From assembly GCF_016428595.1 (NCBI RefSeq), contig NZ_JAELVQ010000005.1:136827-200826 (forward strand): a DNA stretch of 64,000 nt, in the 5' to 3' direction. This stretch comes from Snuella sedimenti. Lineage in GTDB: Bacteria; Bacteroidota; Bacteroidia; Flavobacteriales; Flavobacteriaceae. The notes beneath the pieces were generated by a model. It did not search any database. It had not been told where the DNA came from and saw nothing but the letters and a program-made list of their open reading frames with translations. Positions 1 through 9,116 of this stretch are shown here, in pieces. The position numbers and the translations under genes were made by a program. Every line of letters begins with the position of its first letter. Position 1 is the first letter of the stretch.

Positions 1-24
1 TAATCACAGGCTATTTCAAAAAAT

Positions 25-58
25 TTTCGCCCTAAAGGTATCAACCTAAAGGGCGAAA
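25..58. terminator. hairpin, possible terminator
   Basis: An inverted repeat pairs TTTCGCCCT (25-33) with AGGGCGAAA (50-58), with four further pairs around a short loop. A run of T follows only when it is read on the minus strand. It probably belongs to a gene outside the window. Confidence 0.4.
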
Positions 59-170
59 CGAAATATAGAACAAAATGGTGTTTTGGTCTATACTTATTTT
101 CATGTTTGAAATCCGCTAAAGTTTGTACTTTTATTCATATCTGGTTTTGTGGTAAAACAAGATATAAAGC

Positions 171-205
171 AAAGCGGGAAATCCAACTATGGAAATCCCG
201 CTTTT
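171..205 (+). terminator. rho-independent terminator of a gene left of the window
   Basis: AAAGCGGG (171-178) pairs with CCCGCTTT (197-204), and the stem continues across a small internal mismatch. TTTT follows on the plus strand. It lies upstream of folE, so it most likely ends a plus-strand transcript that enters from the left. Confidence 0.6.
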
Positions 206-259
206 AAAAAACTTTATCGGACACTAATGATTATTTTTATAACTATAAAATAGAATTAA

Positions 260-847
260 ATGCCATATAAAAAATTAGAAGAATACAACATTCAGGTTAC
301 AGATGATGTTAAAAATAGGTATAAGAGCATTATTGAAGAATTAGGAGAAGATACAAGCAGGGATGGATTGCTAAAAACACCTGAGCGTGCAGCTAAAGCC
401 ATGCTGTTTTTAACCCAGGGATATCATCAGGATCCTGTTGAGGTGCTTAAAAGCGCTATGTTTAAGGAGTCTTATAATGAAATGGTTATTGTAAAGGATA
501 TTGAACTGTATTCGCTTTGTGAGCACCATATGCTCCCATTTTTTGGTAAAGCACATATTGCTTACATCCCTAACGGAAATATTGTTGGATTAAGCAAATT
601 GCCTAGGGTAGTTGATATTTTTGCAAGACGATTACAAGTTCAGGAACGCCTCACTGAGGATGTGTTAGATTGTATAAACGATACCTTAAAACCTCAAGGT
701 GTTGCCGTTGTAATCGAGGCATACCATATGTGTATGATGATGCGCGGTGTACAAAAACAAAATTCGGTAACCACCACCTCGGGATTTAGGGGGCAATTTG
801 AAAAAATTGAAACAAGAAACGAGTTTTTAAAGTTGATAGGCAAATAG
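260..847 (+). CDS. folE: GTP cyclohydrolase I
   Basis: This enzyme converts GTP to 7,8-dihydroneopterin triphosphate, the first step of tetrahydrofolate synthesis, in the cytoplasm. The 195-residue length is normal for the family. The signature [10 protein letters not shown] carries zinc ligand Cys87 and His89/His90, the second signature [10 protein letters not shown] is at about 127-135, and the third zinc ligand Cys158 lies in HMCMMMRG. The ATG start fits the N-terminus expected for the family. It stands alone or with the small membrane gene 45 bases downstream. The assignment is secure. Confidence 0.97.
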   Translation: MPYKKLEEYNIQVTDDVKNRYKSIIEELGEDTSRDGLLKTPERAAKAMLFLTQGYHQDPVEVLKSAMFKESYNEMVIVKDIELYSLCEHHMLPFFGKAHIAYIPNGNIVGLSKLPRVVDIFARRLQVQERLTEDVLDCINDTLKPQGVAVVIEAYHMCMMMRGVQKQNSVTTTSGFRGQFEKIETRNEFLKLIGK

Positions 848-892
848 ATTGTTACATACAACATGCAATGATTATTAACAATTAACTATGCT

Positions 893-1171
893 ATGAATAG
901 ATACAAAAAATTAGTGCTTTGCCTATTTCTGGATGCAATAGGGTATATCTCGTTTTTAATTCCCGGATTTGGGGAGTTTTCGGATGTGGTTTGGGCTCCA
1001 GTATCAGCTTGGTTAATGACTAAGCTTTATAAAGGTAGAGCTGGAAAAATAGCGGCAGTTGTTTCTTTTGTTGAAGAGCTTATGCCAGGTGTGGATGTTG
1101 TTCCAACCTTTACATTAATGTGGTTATATGTACATGTATTCAGCTCTAAAAGTACTAGAATAAGGGCTTAG
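893..1171 (+). CDS. small conserved membrane protein, unknown function
   Basis: This 92-residue protein has an N-terminal hydrophobic segment (about 6-25), a second around 29-45 and a third near 70-85, so it is probably an inner-membrane protein. I do not recognise a named domain. It follows folE by 45 bases in the same direction and may be cotranscribed, but nothing in it points to folate metabolism. The hydrophobic pattern and lack of overlap with other genes support a real gene. The function is unknown. Confidence 0.75.
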   Translation: MNRYKKLVLCLFLDAIGYISFLIPGFGEFSDVVWAPVSAWLMTKLYKGRAGKIAAVVSFVEELMPGVDVVPTFTLMWLYVHVFSSKSTRIRA

Positions 1172-1191
1172 GTTTTATCCTTAAAATGAGA

Positions 1192-1225
1192 GGTTACGTA
1201 TGGTATAAAATAACTATACGTAACC
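1192..1225. terminator. hairpin between convergent genes
   Basis: GGTTACGTATGGT (1192-1204) pairs with ACTATACGTAACC (1213-1225) around an 8-base AT loop, with one non-Watson-Crick pair. It sits in the 77-base gap between two convergent genes. There is no strong T run on either side, so termination is inferred from position and stem. Confidence 0.5.
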
Positions 1226-1248
1226 AATCAATTAAGGTTAATCGGACT

Positions 1249-3507
1249 TTATAAATTATAAGAAACTCCTAAGTTAATATTTCTTCCCATATTAAAAATA
1301 CCATTAGCTTTTAAGCGCGACAAATGGCTTATATAGGTTTTATTGGTAAGGTTATTTCCTGCCAATGTAATGGTTAATTCACGTTTTAAACACATAAAGG
1401 TGCCTCCCAAACCAGCACTTAGTAGGTTATAACTTGGGGTCGCATCTTCAAAATTGCTGACTTTATTTTGTTTAAAGACAGATTTAAGATTAACAAAAAG
1501 ATAGCCTTTGTCTAACCATTCATTATTAAGTTCAACTTTAACCATATTGTTTAAACTATTTGCAGGGATTAACGGTAGAAATAAACCATTGGTTTGCTTG
1601 CCAGTAACCGTTTCAAAACTTGTTTCAACGTGTAGCCAGTCTAGAGGATGGGGATGTAAATGAAATCCAAACTCCCCACCATAAAGTTTCGCGTCTTCTT
1701 GGGAGTATGTATAAACGGGTGTATTGTCTATTTCTGTTCCACTAGGCGCTAGAAATATATAATTATTTACAGCGTTGTAAAATCCGTTAACAAAAAATTC
1801 GAGATGTTGGCTTTTATATTCCAATGAAACATCCGTTTGAAAATTTTGTTCGTTCTTTAAATTGCTATTGCCAATTTCATAACGATTGGCACCTTCATGT
1901 GTGCCGTCCGAAGCTAGTTCAGATAGGTTAGGGGCTCTAAAACCACTGGCTAGATTAACCCTACCGGTAACATTTTTTACTATATCTGTTTTAAATCCTA
2001 TAGCACCATTGAAGCTGTTAAAGTTTCTATTAAGAGAATTGTTAATTTCTATGTTACGATGATCGAAGCGAGCACCCAATTGCACATCTAAATTTTCAAA
2101 ATGAATATGAGACGTTCCCAAAATACCAAAGTCATTAGTTAAGGCATTGGGAATTAGGGTTTCTTCACCATAATTTGTGTTTACCTGATTCATGCCTTGA
2201 ACCCCTAAAATGGTTTCAAACTTACCTAATTTTGGTAAGTTATATTTAACATCGTAATTTATGGTTTTTAGTTTCATGTGTAAAGCAGCCTCCAGAATGT
2301 CATCATCATGGAGTTCTTCTTCATGCTCTTCATCATGTTCTTCTTCATGTCCATGATCTTCATCATGCTCTTCGTGTTCGTCATGGTGATGTTCTTCAAA
2401 TTCTTTACGATCATTATAAACATAACCCAAGTTAATATTTAGACTTGAAGTATCGAAGAACAGTTTTGTTTTTGAACTAAATACATGATTTGTGACTTCT
2501 TGGAAGGGTAGTAAGGGCGATTTTCTAGTAGATTGTTCCCCTATATTTTCTGGGATGCCCGGCTTTAAATTATTAACATTATACCGAAACTCTGTTTTAA
2601 CTCCTTGAGATTGATATCCTAATCCAGCCTTAAAGTCCTGTTCTCTAAATCGTGTATTGGTAACGCGGTATGATTTTGTTTTGTAATCGGAATGTTCGGT
2701 AAGACTTCCTCTAAATAGAAACTTAAAACGATCATTTGATTGCTTATAGCCTACATTGGTAGAATAGCCCTTTGTATTGCTGGTATAGTTAGCATTAATG
2801 TCAGCTGAACTGGTGTTTTGTTGGGCAAAACGCTCAGGATTTAGGTATAAGACCCCACCAAGGGCATCACTGCCGTAGAGTAATGATGCAGGGCCTTTAA
2901 TAACCTCTACACTTTCTATACCTGCATCGTTAACTCCCAATCCGTGTTCACCCCCAAATTGTTGGTTTTCCAGTCGAATGCCCTGTGTGTATACCAAAAC
3001 TCTGTTAGAACTAAGCCCTCTAATTACAGGCTTGCCAATGCTTAAACCAGTAGAAATACTTTCTACACCTGCAATATTACTAATGCCCTCAGCAAGCGTT
3101 ATGGCACCATTGGATTTTAGATCCCTTACGCTTTCTTGCTCCACTTTCATAACATTTTCACTTTGTAATTTATGAAATGGTGTAGAGATAATGATACCTT
3201 CAATTTCTATAGCAGAAGGCATTAAAGATATGGTAAGGGAAGTGTTTGTGGGTATTGTTGCTTTTAATGATAAGGTTTCGTATCCTAAGGCTGAAACAAT
3301 TAAAGTATAGTTTCCTGAAGGCAGGCGGTCTAAGTTAAAAGAACCATCTTCATCTGTGTAAGTCCCTTTTTCTAAATCTGGGATGTAAACATTTACGAAG
3401 GCTAAACCTTTTTTTGTAGTGGTTTCGACTACATTTCCTTTTAGGGTATTTTGAGCTTGTATACCAGCTATGCTTAAACATAGCAGTATATTTAATATTG
3501 ATTTCAT
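1249..3507 (-). CDS. TonB-dependent receptor with His-rich loop, probable metal transport
   Basis: This is an outer-membrane active transporter of 752 residues from the chosen ATG. An upstream in-frame start at 3549 would add 14 residues before the signal peptide MKSILNILLCLSIAGIQAQ, so 3507 is preferred. The order is signal peptide, a carboxypeptidase-regulatory-like beta domain (about 20-105), a plug domain (about 115-225, with VEVIKGPASLLYG) and the C-terminal barrel. An extracellular-type loop at about residues 369-402 is almost entirely His, Glu and Asp. It is the last gene of a minus-strand run that includes a small His-rich exported protein. The loop suggests a metal or metal-complex substrate such as zinc, copper or nickel, but this is inference. 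Confidence 0.92.
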   Translation of the reverse strand: MKSILNILLCLSIAGIQAQNTLKGNVVETTTKKGLAFVNVYIPDLEKGTYTDEDGSFNLDRLPSGNYTLIVSALGYETLSLKATIPTNTSLTISLMPSAIEIEGIIISTPFHKLQSENVMKVEQESVRDLKSNGAITLAEGISNIAGVESISTGLSIGKPVIRGLSSNRVLVYTQGIRLENQQFGGEHGLGVNDAGIESVEVIKGPASLLYGSDALGGVLYLNPERFAQQNTSSADINANYTSNTKGYSTNVGYKQSNDRFKFLFRGSLTEHSDYKTKSYRVTNTRFREQDFKAGLGYQSQGVKTEFRYNVNNLKPGIPENIGEQSTRKSPLLPFQEVTNHVFSSKTKLFFDTSSLNINLGYVYNDRKEFEEHHHDEHEEHDEDHGHEEEHDEEHEEELHDDDILEAALHMKLKTINYDVKYNLPKLGKFETILGVQGMNQVNTNYGEETLIPNALTNDFGILGTSHIHFENLDVQLGARFDHRNIEINNSLNRNFNSFNGAIGFKTDIVKNVTGRVNLASGFRAPNLSELASDGTHEGANRYEIGNSNLKNEQNFQTDVSLEYKSQHLEFFVNGFYNAVNNYIFLAPSGTEIDNTPVYTYSQEDAKLYGGEFGFHLHPHPLDWLHVETSFETVTGKQTNGLFLPLIPANSLNNMVKVELNNEWLDKGYLFVNLKSVFKQNKVSNFEDATPSYNLLSAGLGGTFMCLKRELTITLAGNNLTNKTYISHLSRLKANGIFNMGRNINLGVSYNL

Positions 3508-3619
3508 ATTAATGTTTATGTAAGAGTATTGGATACTACAGGATTTCATACATTGAATTCCTATAATATCTGTTTATAATTGATTTAAGGGGATGCTGAA
3601 TAGTTTTTCAGCAAACGAT

Positions 3620-3958
3620 CTATAAAATTAGTTTGGAGGGTGGGCCTCTAAGGGATGTATGACTAGATTGGTATTCACTTAAAAAAGTATAATACGATTC
3701 TATTTTTGATGTAGGCTCTTCAACTGAAAATAGCTCAACACTAAATAAAGAAAAGGTATAGGTGTTACTTAATTTAAACTTGTAAAAAGCACAATCAACA
3801 TCTAGCTTGTGCAAGTGCGTGGTAGATTCACCTAGGCAAACCTCATGCTCGTGATGTGAAAAAATATGAGCAAACTTTATTGCAGCAGGAAACAACAAAG
3901 CTGCTGCCAATAGGAAGGTAAGGGTTTTAAAAACAATATGTGTTCTTAATACTTTCAC
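3620..3958 (-). CDS. small exported His/Cys-containing protein
   Basis: This 112-residue protein has a hydrophobic N-terminal segment (about 8-28) followed by a His/Cys cluster: His31, His35, His36, His38, Cys41, His48, His50 and Cys56. The C-terminus has SLRGPP. Similar short proteins occur next to TonB receptors in flavobacteria as far as I recall, but I know no assigned function. Its GTG start overlaps the TAG stop of the upstream gene by one base, which suggests translational coupling. A periplasmic metal-binding or accessory role for the downstream receptor is inferred. Confidence 0.75.
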   Translation of the reverse strand: MKVLRTHIVFKTLTFLLAAALLFPAAIKFAHIFSHHEHEVCLGESTTHLHKLDVDCAFYKFKLSNTYTFSLFSVELFSVEEPTSKIESYYTFLSEYQSSHTSLRGPPSKLIL

Positions 3959-4452
3959 TAATTAATAAAACGTTTAAACCCTAAACGGCGAAGCATTTTT
4001 TTCTCAAAGTTCCAAAAGAACTTAAATTGTCCAAATAACCAGCCCATTAGTACCAATGTAACTTGGTAAAAAACAAATCCAATAAAGATGTATAGGATCC
4101 AATAAAGGGCTAGTGGTAAATTATCTTTGGTAATACCAGCTAATTTTATGATGGGACGGCTTACAAAAACAGAAGACGACCCGGTAAAAGCAAAAACCAA
4201 AAATATAGTAATGAGTTCCCACCGATACGTTACTTGCCATTTCTTTTCTAATCTATTAAAAATGGTAAGCACCAGCTTTAGTAGCGCAAAAAATAAAATT
4301 GCTGTTAAAATATAAATATAAGTGTTATAAGTGGGGGCAATAAAACTACTGGAAAGCTTATATGCAGAATAAATTAAGGCTATAAGTCCAATTACAGGAA
4401 AGAGTAATTGCCAGTTTTTATGTATCTCCCAGCGTTCTTTTAATTTTTTCAC
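3958..4452 (-). CDS. DUF6787-like integral membrane protein
   Basis: This 164-residue protein has about four hydrophobic segments (near 15-30, 43-62, 78-97 and 112-140) and a charged amphipathic end. The segment with RWELITIFLVFAFTGSSS and the following RPIIKLAGI resembles the DUF6787 family of Bacteroidota; this is from memory of the family. The start is GTG. It lies 37 bases after the DUF6146 gene and overlaps the next gene by one base, so it is in the middle of an apparent operon. The function is unknown. Confidence 0.8.
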   Translation of the reverse strand: MKKLKERWEIHKNWQLLFPVIGLIALIYSAYKLSSSFIAPTYNTYIYILTAILFFALLKLVLTIFNRLEKKWQVTYRWELITIFLVFAFTGSSSVFVSRPIIKLAGITKDNLPLALYWILYIFIGFVFYQVTLVLMGWLFGQFKFFWNFEKKMLRRLGFKRFIN

Positions 4453-4489
4453 AGAAATAATTTAAAATGCAAAAATAGCTAAAAGAGAT

Positions 4490-4927
4490 TTAAATCCTAG
4501 GAATAAAACCAGCTAATCGCTGTTTATAGGTTAATTGGAAATATATAAAATAGTTGTACAGTTTGTAGTTTACGTCATATCCATAGTCGATATGGTTTTG
4601 GTAATCTATTTGCATTTCGTACAAGTTGGGATTATAACGCATTGGATTTAAAACCCTTCTGTTCCACTCGTTCACGTAAAACATGTTTCGGTTTTCCATA
4701 AACTGTTGAGAGTAGTAACCTTCAGGCTTTGCCCTACTGGCCAACCAGAAATTAAATCCAGGTTCTATAATAATAATTTCGTATTCTAATTTGTCATTTG
4801 CAATGCGTACCGTATCGCTAACAGCCTCCTGTTTTGCGACTTGGTCTTCTTTTGCTGCCATTGTTTTAGAAGTGTTGCAACCTATAAGAATACCTATTGC
4901 CAATACTAAATAAACTAAAGTTTTCAT
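4490..4927 (-). CDS. DUF6146-like lipoprotein
   Basis: This protein has 145 residues from the ATG at 4927. A longer reading from 4978 would place 17 extra residues before the signal peptide and is unlikely. The N-terminus MKTLVYLVLAIGILIGC is a lipoprotein signal with the acceptor Cys at 17. The body, with RYNPNLYEMQIDY and the YNYFIYFQ segment, resembles the DUF6146 family. It is probably attached to the outer or inner membrane facing the periplasm. It is the first gene of the four-gene run ending with the TonB receptor. The function is unknown. Confidence 0.82.
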   Translation of the reverse strand: MKTLVYLVLAIGILIGCNTSKTMAAKEDQVAKQEAVSDTVRIANDKLEYEIIIIEPGFNFWLASRAKPEGYYSQQFMENRNMFYVNEWNRRVLNPMRYNPNLYEMQIDYQNHIDYGYDVNYKLYNYFIYFQLTYKQRLAGFIPRI

Positions 4928-5106
4928 CTGTTTAAATTTTGTTGTTTTAGAGGTCAGATGCGATGCCCAAATTATCATATTGGTTGGGTTTGCAACTTAT
5001 TGTTAATGGGCATTTCATACGTTTTTATGTTAGGAGTACATTTATTGTTAGACGTATACCCACTATTGAAATTTCAATAAACTAAAAATATTTTAAGTAC
5101 TAACAA

Positions 5107-5154
5107 TTAAGGAACATCCCTTTTCATATTTAAGCATCAAAAATCGTTCCTTAA
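5107..5154. other. inverted repeat in intergenic region
   Basis: TTAAGGAAC (5107-5115) and GTTCCTTAA (5146-5154) form a perfect 9-bp inverted repeat separated by 30 bases. It lies between the minus-strand sulfatase and the DUF6146 gene. It could be a long-loop hairpin at the end of the sulfatase transcript or a paired operator. There is no T run. Confidence 0.35.
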
Positions 5155-5205
5155 ATATTTGAGAAACAGCAATAAGAGATTGTGTTCATTTTTTGCTCAA
5201 CAGAT

Positions 5206-7053
5206 TTATTCTATAATAATTTCATCTATAAAAAACCAAGCAGGAAAGCCATCACCTGGATGTCCTTTTGGACAGGTGCCAATACCTTGAACATTAATTT
5301 TTAGATATCTACTTTTTTGATCGACTTTCATTATAAATAAATCAATAAACTTATTTTTATTATTACTATTGGTAGGTAATATGCCTTTTTGGGGAGATCC
5401 AAATGTATTACCGTCATTAGAAAAACTTATTTCAATCGCTTTGGGACTAAATATCCAATTACCGGGTTCATGCATATAACCAGTACTTATTTTAGAAAGC
5501 TGCTTTGTAGCCTTTAAATCAATAATAAGTTCTAAGTTTGTACCTTCTTGTCCTATCCATTGTCCAGAGGCATAATCGTTATAGCCCCTTTTACCATCAA
5601 GTAATACATTGAGGTTTTTATATTTGTTATGTAAAGGAGTTAATGCAGTTATACTGGCATTGCTACCTAGATGAGAAACCGTTTTCATTTTTTGTGGAAT
5701 ATCATTCTTAGAACCGTGCTCCCAAGAGAGGTATAGGTCTATCAATTCTTTTACAATATCTGGGTGCTTTTTTGCTAGGTTTACCATTTCAGAGACATTA
5801 TCCTCTAAGTTGGATAAAAACAAAGCATCATTTTCCATGTTTAGGATGCCTTTGTGCGAGGTGTCTTTGGGGTAACCAATAAGTTTCCATTTCCCTTTTC
5901 TAACCACCCACTGGTTTCCATACTTCCAAAAGGCAGTATTTCTGGGAGATGCCATGCTTGGGTTTTGAAGCATTTTGGACATATCGATGCCATCCAAATT
6001 AGTTGGTGTAACACTTAAATTACATAGTTTAGCTAAGGTTGGCATCCAGTCGATATTTACAAGAAATTGATCGTTTACAATATTCTCTGGAAGATGGTCT
6101 TTCCAGCTAATGATAGTTGGAAGTCTAATACCTCCTTCAAACAGACTACTTTTAGCGCCTCGGTAAGGACCAGAATTTCCGCCACCACCAAAAGCTCTTA
6201 TTTCGGTAGAATACCCATTATCTGATTGATATACAATAATTGTGTTCTCTAAAAGTTTCAGGGAATTTAGTTTATCAATTAAGAACCCAATACGCTCATC
6301 AATAGTTGAAATAAATGCTCCATAATCGCCACGTGGTTTTTCTACGTCCTTATAGTAATCACGCCACTTTTGCGTTGGTTGGTAAGGGTAATGGGGCATA
6401 TTAATAGCATAATACATAAAGAAGGGATTTTTTTTGTTCTTTTCAACAAAATCCAAAGCTTTGTTTGATGCCAAGTCTGGAAAGTACTGACCGTCATAAA
6501 ACACTTCTTTGCCATTTTCGTGGAGGTCATGAATGTTAGGACCTTCCCAGTAAAAGAAATGAGAATAATTATCAATGCAACCACGTAGGTGACCAAAAGA
6601 ATAATCAAAACCTTGCGCATTTGGACTAGATGCTTCGCTCATACCCAAATGCCATTTGCCTATATGACCCGTTTTGTAACCATTGTCTTTAAATAATTCG
6701 GCCAATGTATATTGTTCTTCTGGCAAGCCATGAGAACCAGGTGTTGCCGATGTATTTCCTGTTAACCCAGCGTTTTGAGGGTACTTACCCGTTAATAAAG
6801 CTGCTCTGGAAGGCGCACATACAGGAGCAGCTACATAAGCTTGGGTAAAACGCGTTCCCATTTTGGCTAATTTGTCCAGATTAGGAGTGTAAATATCCTC
6901 GGCACCATAACTTCCCAAATCAATAGCCCCCTGATCATCCGTGTAGATGACAATAACATTGGGTTTAGTATTGTTTTGCGAATAAAATTGGAAACTTAAT
7001 ATGAAAATAAGAATATTAAAAATGCTTTTTAACGTATTAGAAAAACAATTCAT
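5206..7053 (-). CDS. secreted sulfatase with C-terminal discoidin-like domain
   Basis: This is a type I sulfatase that hydrolyses sulfate esters, probably on a polysaccharide. A signal peptide (about 1-25) is followed by the metal site DDQG (39-42) and the formylglycine site CAPSR, with Cys79 as the residue to be oxidised and Lys90 nearby. The catalytic domain runs to about 460. The C-terminal 145 residues resemble an F5/8 type C (discoidin or CBM32-like) domain, with predicted beta strands and DLKATKQLSKISTGY. It is divergent from a second sulfatase 258 bases away. The substrate cannot be told from sequence. No maturase is in the window. Confidence 0.93.
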   Translation of the reverse strand: MNCFSNTLKSIFNILIFILSFQFYSQNNTKPNVIVIYTDDQGAIDLGSYGAEDIYTPNLDKLAKMGTRFTQAYVAAPVCAPSRAALLTGKYPQNAGLTGNTSATPGSHGLPEEQYTLAELFKDNGYKTGHIGKWHLGMSEASSPNAQGFDYSFGHLRGCIDNYSHFFYWEGPNIHDLHENGKEVFYDGQYFPDLASNKALDFVEKNKKNPFFMYYAINMPHYPYQPTQKWRDYYKDVEKPRGDYGAFISTIDERIGFLIDKLNSLKLLENTIIVYQSDNGYSTEIRAFGGGGNSGPYRGAKSSLFEGGIRLPTIISWKDHLPENIVNDQFLVNIDWMPTLAKLCNLSVTPTNLDGIDMSKMLQNPSMASPRNTAFWKYGNQWVVRKGKWKLIGYPKDTSHKGILNMENDALFLSNLEDNVSEMVNLAKKHPDIVKELIDLYLSWEHGSKNDIPQKMKTVSHLGSNASITALTPLHNKYKNLNVLLDGKRGYNDYASGQWIGQEGTNLELIIDLKATKQLSKISTGYMHEPGNWIFSPKAIEISFSNDGNTFGSPQKGILPTNSNNKNKFIDLFIMKVDQKSRYLKINVQGIGTCPKGHPGDGFPAWFFIDEIIIE

Positions 7054-7311
7054 TTTATAGGATTTAGTGTTTTAAAAACTTATAAAGTACTATCACTGCA
7101 ATTTAAAAATTTAATGTTAGCTTCTTTTTGTTTTTAGACTAATAGCAATGATAAGCTTACGAATAGCATATTTAGATAAATACAGTTATTGTGTTTTGCC
7201 ATTAAAAAATAACGATAAACTTCAAGTTTAGGCAAAATAATGCATAGTCATTATTGAATTAAATGGATATATTGCAGGCTTAACTGTTTAATATAAAATT
7301 AAGTTGCGTCC

Positions 7312-8961
7312 ATGGAACGAGTGCCTTTTAAAAGTATTGAAAAATTGATTGCTAAAGCGAAATCTAATTTATGTATAATATTGTTGGTTTACTTGATGGG
7401 ATTGGTGTCGGTAGGTTGTAAACAGAAGGAAGATAAGCAGGAAAAAGCAGAAGAACATGTGCGGCCAAATATTGTATTCATTATGAGCGACGACCATGCT
7501 TACCAAGCGATAAGTGCTTACGGACACGGACTCAACAATACCCCTAATATTGATAGAATAGCAACGGAAGGAGCTATTTTTAATAGAGGTTTTGTAACGA
7601 ATTCTATTTGTGCCCCAAGTAGAGCGGTCATGCTAACAGGCAAGCATAGCCATATTAACGGAAAAGTAGATAACATTCAGGAATTCGATTGGGATCAAGA
7701 AAATTTTGCGAAGTCGCTTCAAAAATCAGGGTATCAAACGGCTATGGTTGGAAAGATTCATTTGGACGGTTTGCCTCAAGGATTTCATTATTCTAATGTG
7801 TTACCGGGACAAGGTCAATATTACAACCCTGACTTTATTGAAAATGGGGTTAAAAAACAATACCAGGGTTATGTGACCTCTGTTACAACCGATATTGCCT
7901 TAGATTGGCTCAATAACAAGCGCGAAAAGGACAAACCATTTTTATTATTGTACCATCAAAAGGCGCCACACAGAACCTGGATGCCCGAAGCCAAGTATTT
8001 TAGTCTTTTTAAGGATAAGGATTTTACGCCTCCAGCTAATTTCTTTGATGACTATAAGGGGAGAGAAGCGGCTGCAAAACACGAAATGGGGATATACGAA
8101 CATATGGATCTAGTGTACGATTTGAAAATGCTAGATAAGGAAGGTGAAATAAAAACCAAATACCGAAACGCTTTTCAAGGACAGTATAATCGTATGGATT
8201 CCATTCAGAAATTAGCTTGGGATGCTCATTATGATCCGATTATTTCCAATTTTAAAGGGGAAAAGCTAGAAGGCGAAGCACTGGCTTTGTGGAAGTACAA
8301 CCGTTATATGCAAGATTATTTAAGTACCATTCAATCGGTTGATGATGGTGTAGGTGAGGTACTCGATTATTTGGAAGCTAACGGATTAGCAGAAAATACT
8401 ATAATCGTTTATACATCCGATCAAGGGTTTTATTTAGGTGAGCATGGTTGGTTTGATAAACGTTTTATGTACGAAGAGTCGTTTAGAACACCATTGTTAA
8501 TGAAGTACCCTAAAGAGATCAAGGCAGGTACAGTTATTGACGAATTGGTTCAGAATTTGGATTTCGCACCGACCTTTTTAGATTATGCAGGAGTAGATAT
8601 TGCATCAGATATTCAGGGAGAATCGTTCCGGGGATTAGTTAACGGCAATCAAAAGGAATGGAGAGATGCCATATACTACGGTTACTATGAATTTCCGGGA
8701 GAACATCACGTTAAAAGGCATTATGGCGTTAGAACAGACCGATATAAGCTGATTCATTTTTATTACGACATAGATACTTGGGAATTATATGATCTGGAAA
8801 AAGATCCTTCAGAAATGCATAATGTTTACGATGATCCGGATTACTCGAATATTCGCGTAAATATGCACAAAAAGTTAGAAGAATTACGCCTTAAATATAA
8901 GGATAGTGATTCCCTGGATCAGGTTAATTTAGAACGCTATTTGAAAGCGAAACAAGGATAA
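7312..8961 (+). CDS. lipoprotein sulfatase, GlcNAc-6-sulfatase-like
   Basis: This 549-residue type I sulfatase has an unusually long N-terminal part before the hydrophobic segment and a lipobox ending in Cys36 (LVSVGC), so it is probably an anchored lipoprotein. The metal site is SDDH (59-62) and the formylglycine motif is CAPSR with Cys100. The stretch DDHAYQAISAYG and the later TSDQGFYLGEHGWFDKR match sulfatases acting on N-acetylglucosamine 6-sulfate type substrates (S1_11-like), by recall. It is divergent from the sulfatase at 5206-7053 and followed by a strong terminator. The pair suggests use of sulfated glycans. Confidence 0.93.
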   Translation: MERVPFKSIEKLIAKAKSNLCIILLVYLMGLVSVGCKQKEDKQEKAEEHVRPNIVFIMSDDHAYQAISAYGHGLNNTPNIDRIATEGAIFNRGFVTNSICAPSRAVMLTGKHSHINGKVDNIQEFDWDQENFAKSLQKSGYQTAMVGKIHLDGLPQGFHYSNVLPGQGQYYNPDFIENGVKKQYQGYVTSVTTDIALDWLNNKREKDKPFLLLYHQKAPHRTWMPEAKYFSLFKDKDFTPPANFFDDYKGREAAAKHEMGIYEHMDLVYDLKMLDKEGEIKTKYRNAFQGQYNRMDSIQKLAWDAHYDPIISNFKGEKLEGEALALWKYNRYMQDYLSTIQSVDDGVGEVLDYLEANGLAENTIIVYTSDQGFYLGEHGWFDKRFMYEESFRTPLLMKYPKEIKAGTVIDELVQNLDFAPTFLDYAGVDIASDIQGESFRGLVNGNQKEWRDAIYYGYYEFPGEHHVKRHYGVRTDRYKLIHFYYDIDTWELYDLEKDPSEMHNVYDDPDYSNIRVNMHKKLEELRLKYKDSDSLDQVNLERYLKAKQG

Positions 8962-8971
8962 TAGAGCGTAC

Positions 8972-9001
8972 AAAAAAGAGGTGTGACTTACACCTCTTTT
9001 T
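8972..9001 (+). terminator. rho-independent terminator after the sulfatase
   Basis: AAAAAGAGGTGT (8973-8984) pairs perfectly with ACACCTCTTTTT (8990-9001) around a 5-base loop. It lies 11 bases past the stop of the plus-strand sulfatase. The A-rich side would also give a T run on the minus strand, so it may work in both directions and also end the AraC-type gene. Confidence 0.85.
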
Positions 9002-9116
9002 CTAAATTGATTAATAGCATTCTAATGTTTCTCCCATTAAAATTATCTCTATATCAAATTTAACCCTCTTTTAGTTTATTTGCATGTAAAAAATCGTCAA
9101 AATAAAAAAGTTGACA

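Noticed and set aside
6342-6620. 92-residue frame inside the first sulfatase
   Set aside because: It is in another frame of a conserved sulfatase region on the same strand and has no independent evidence.
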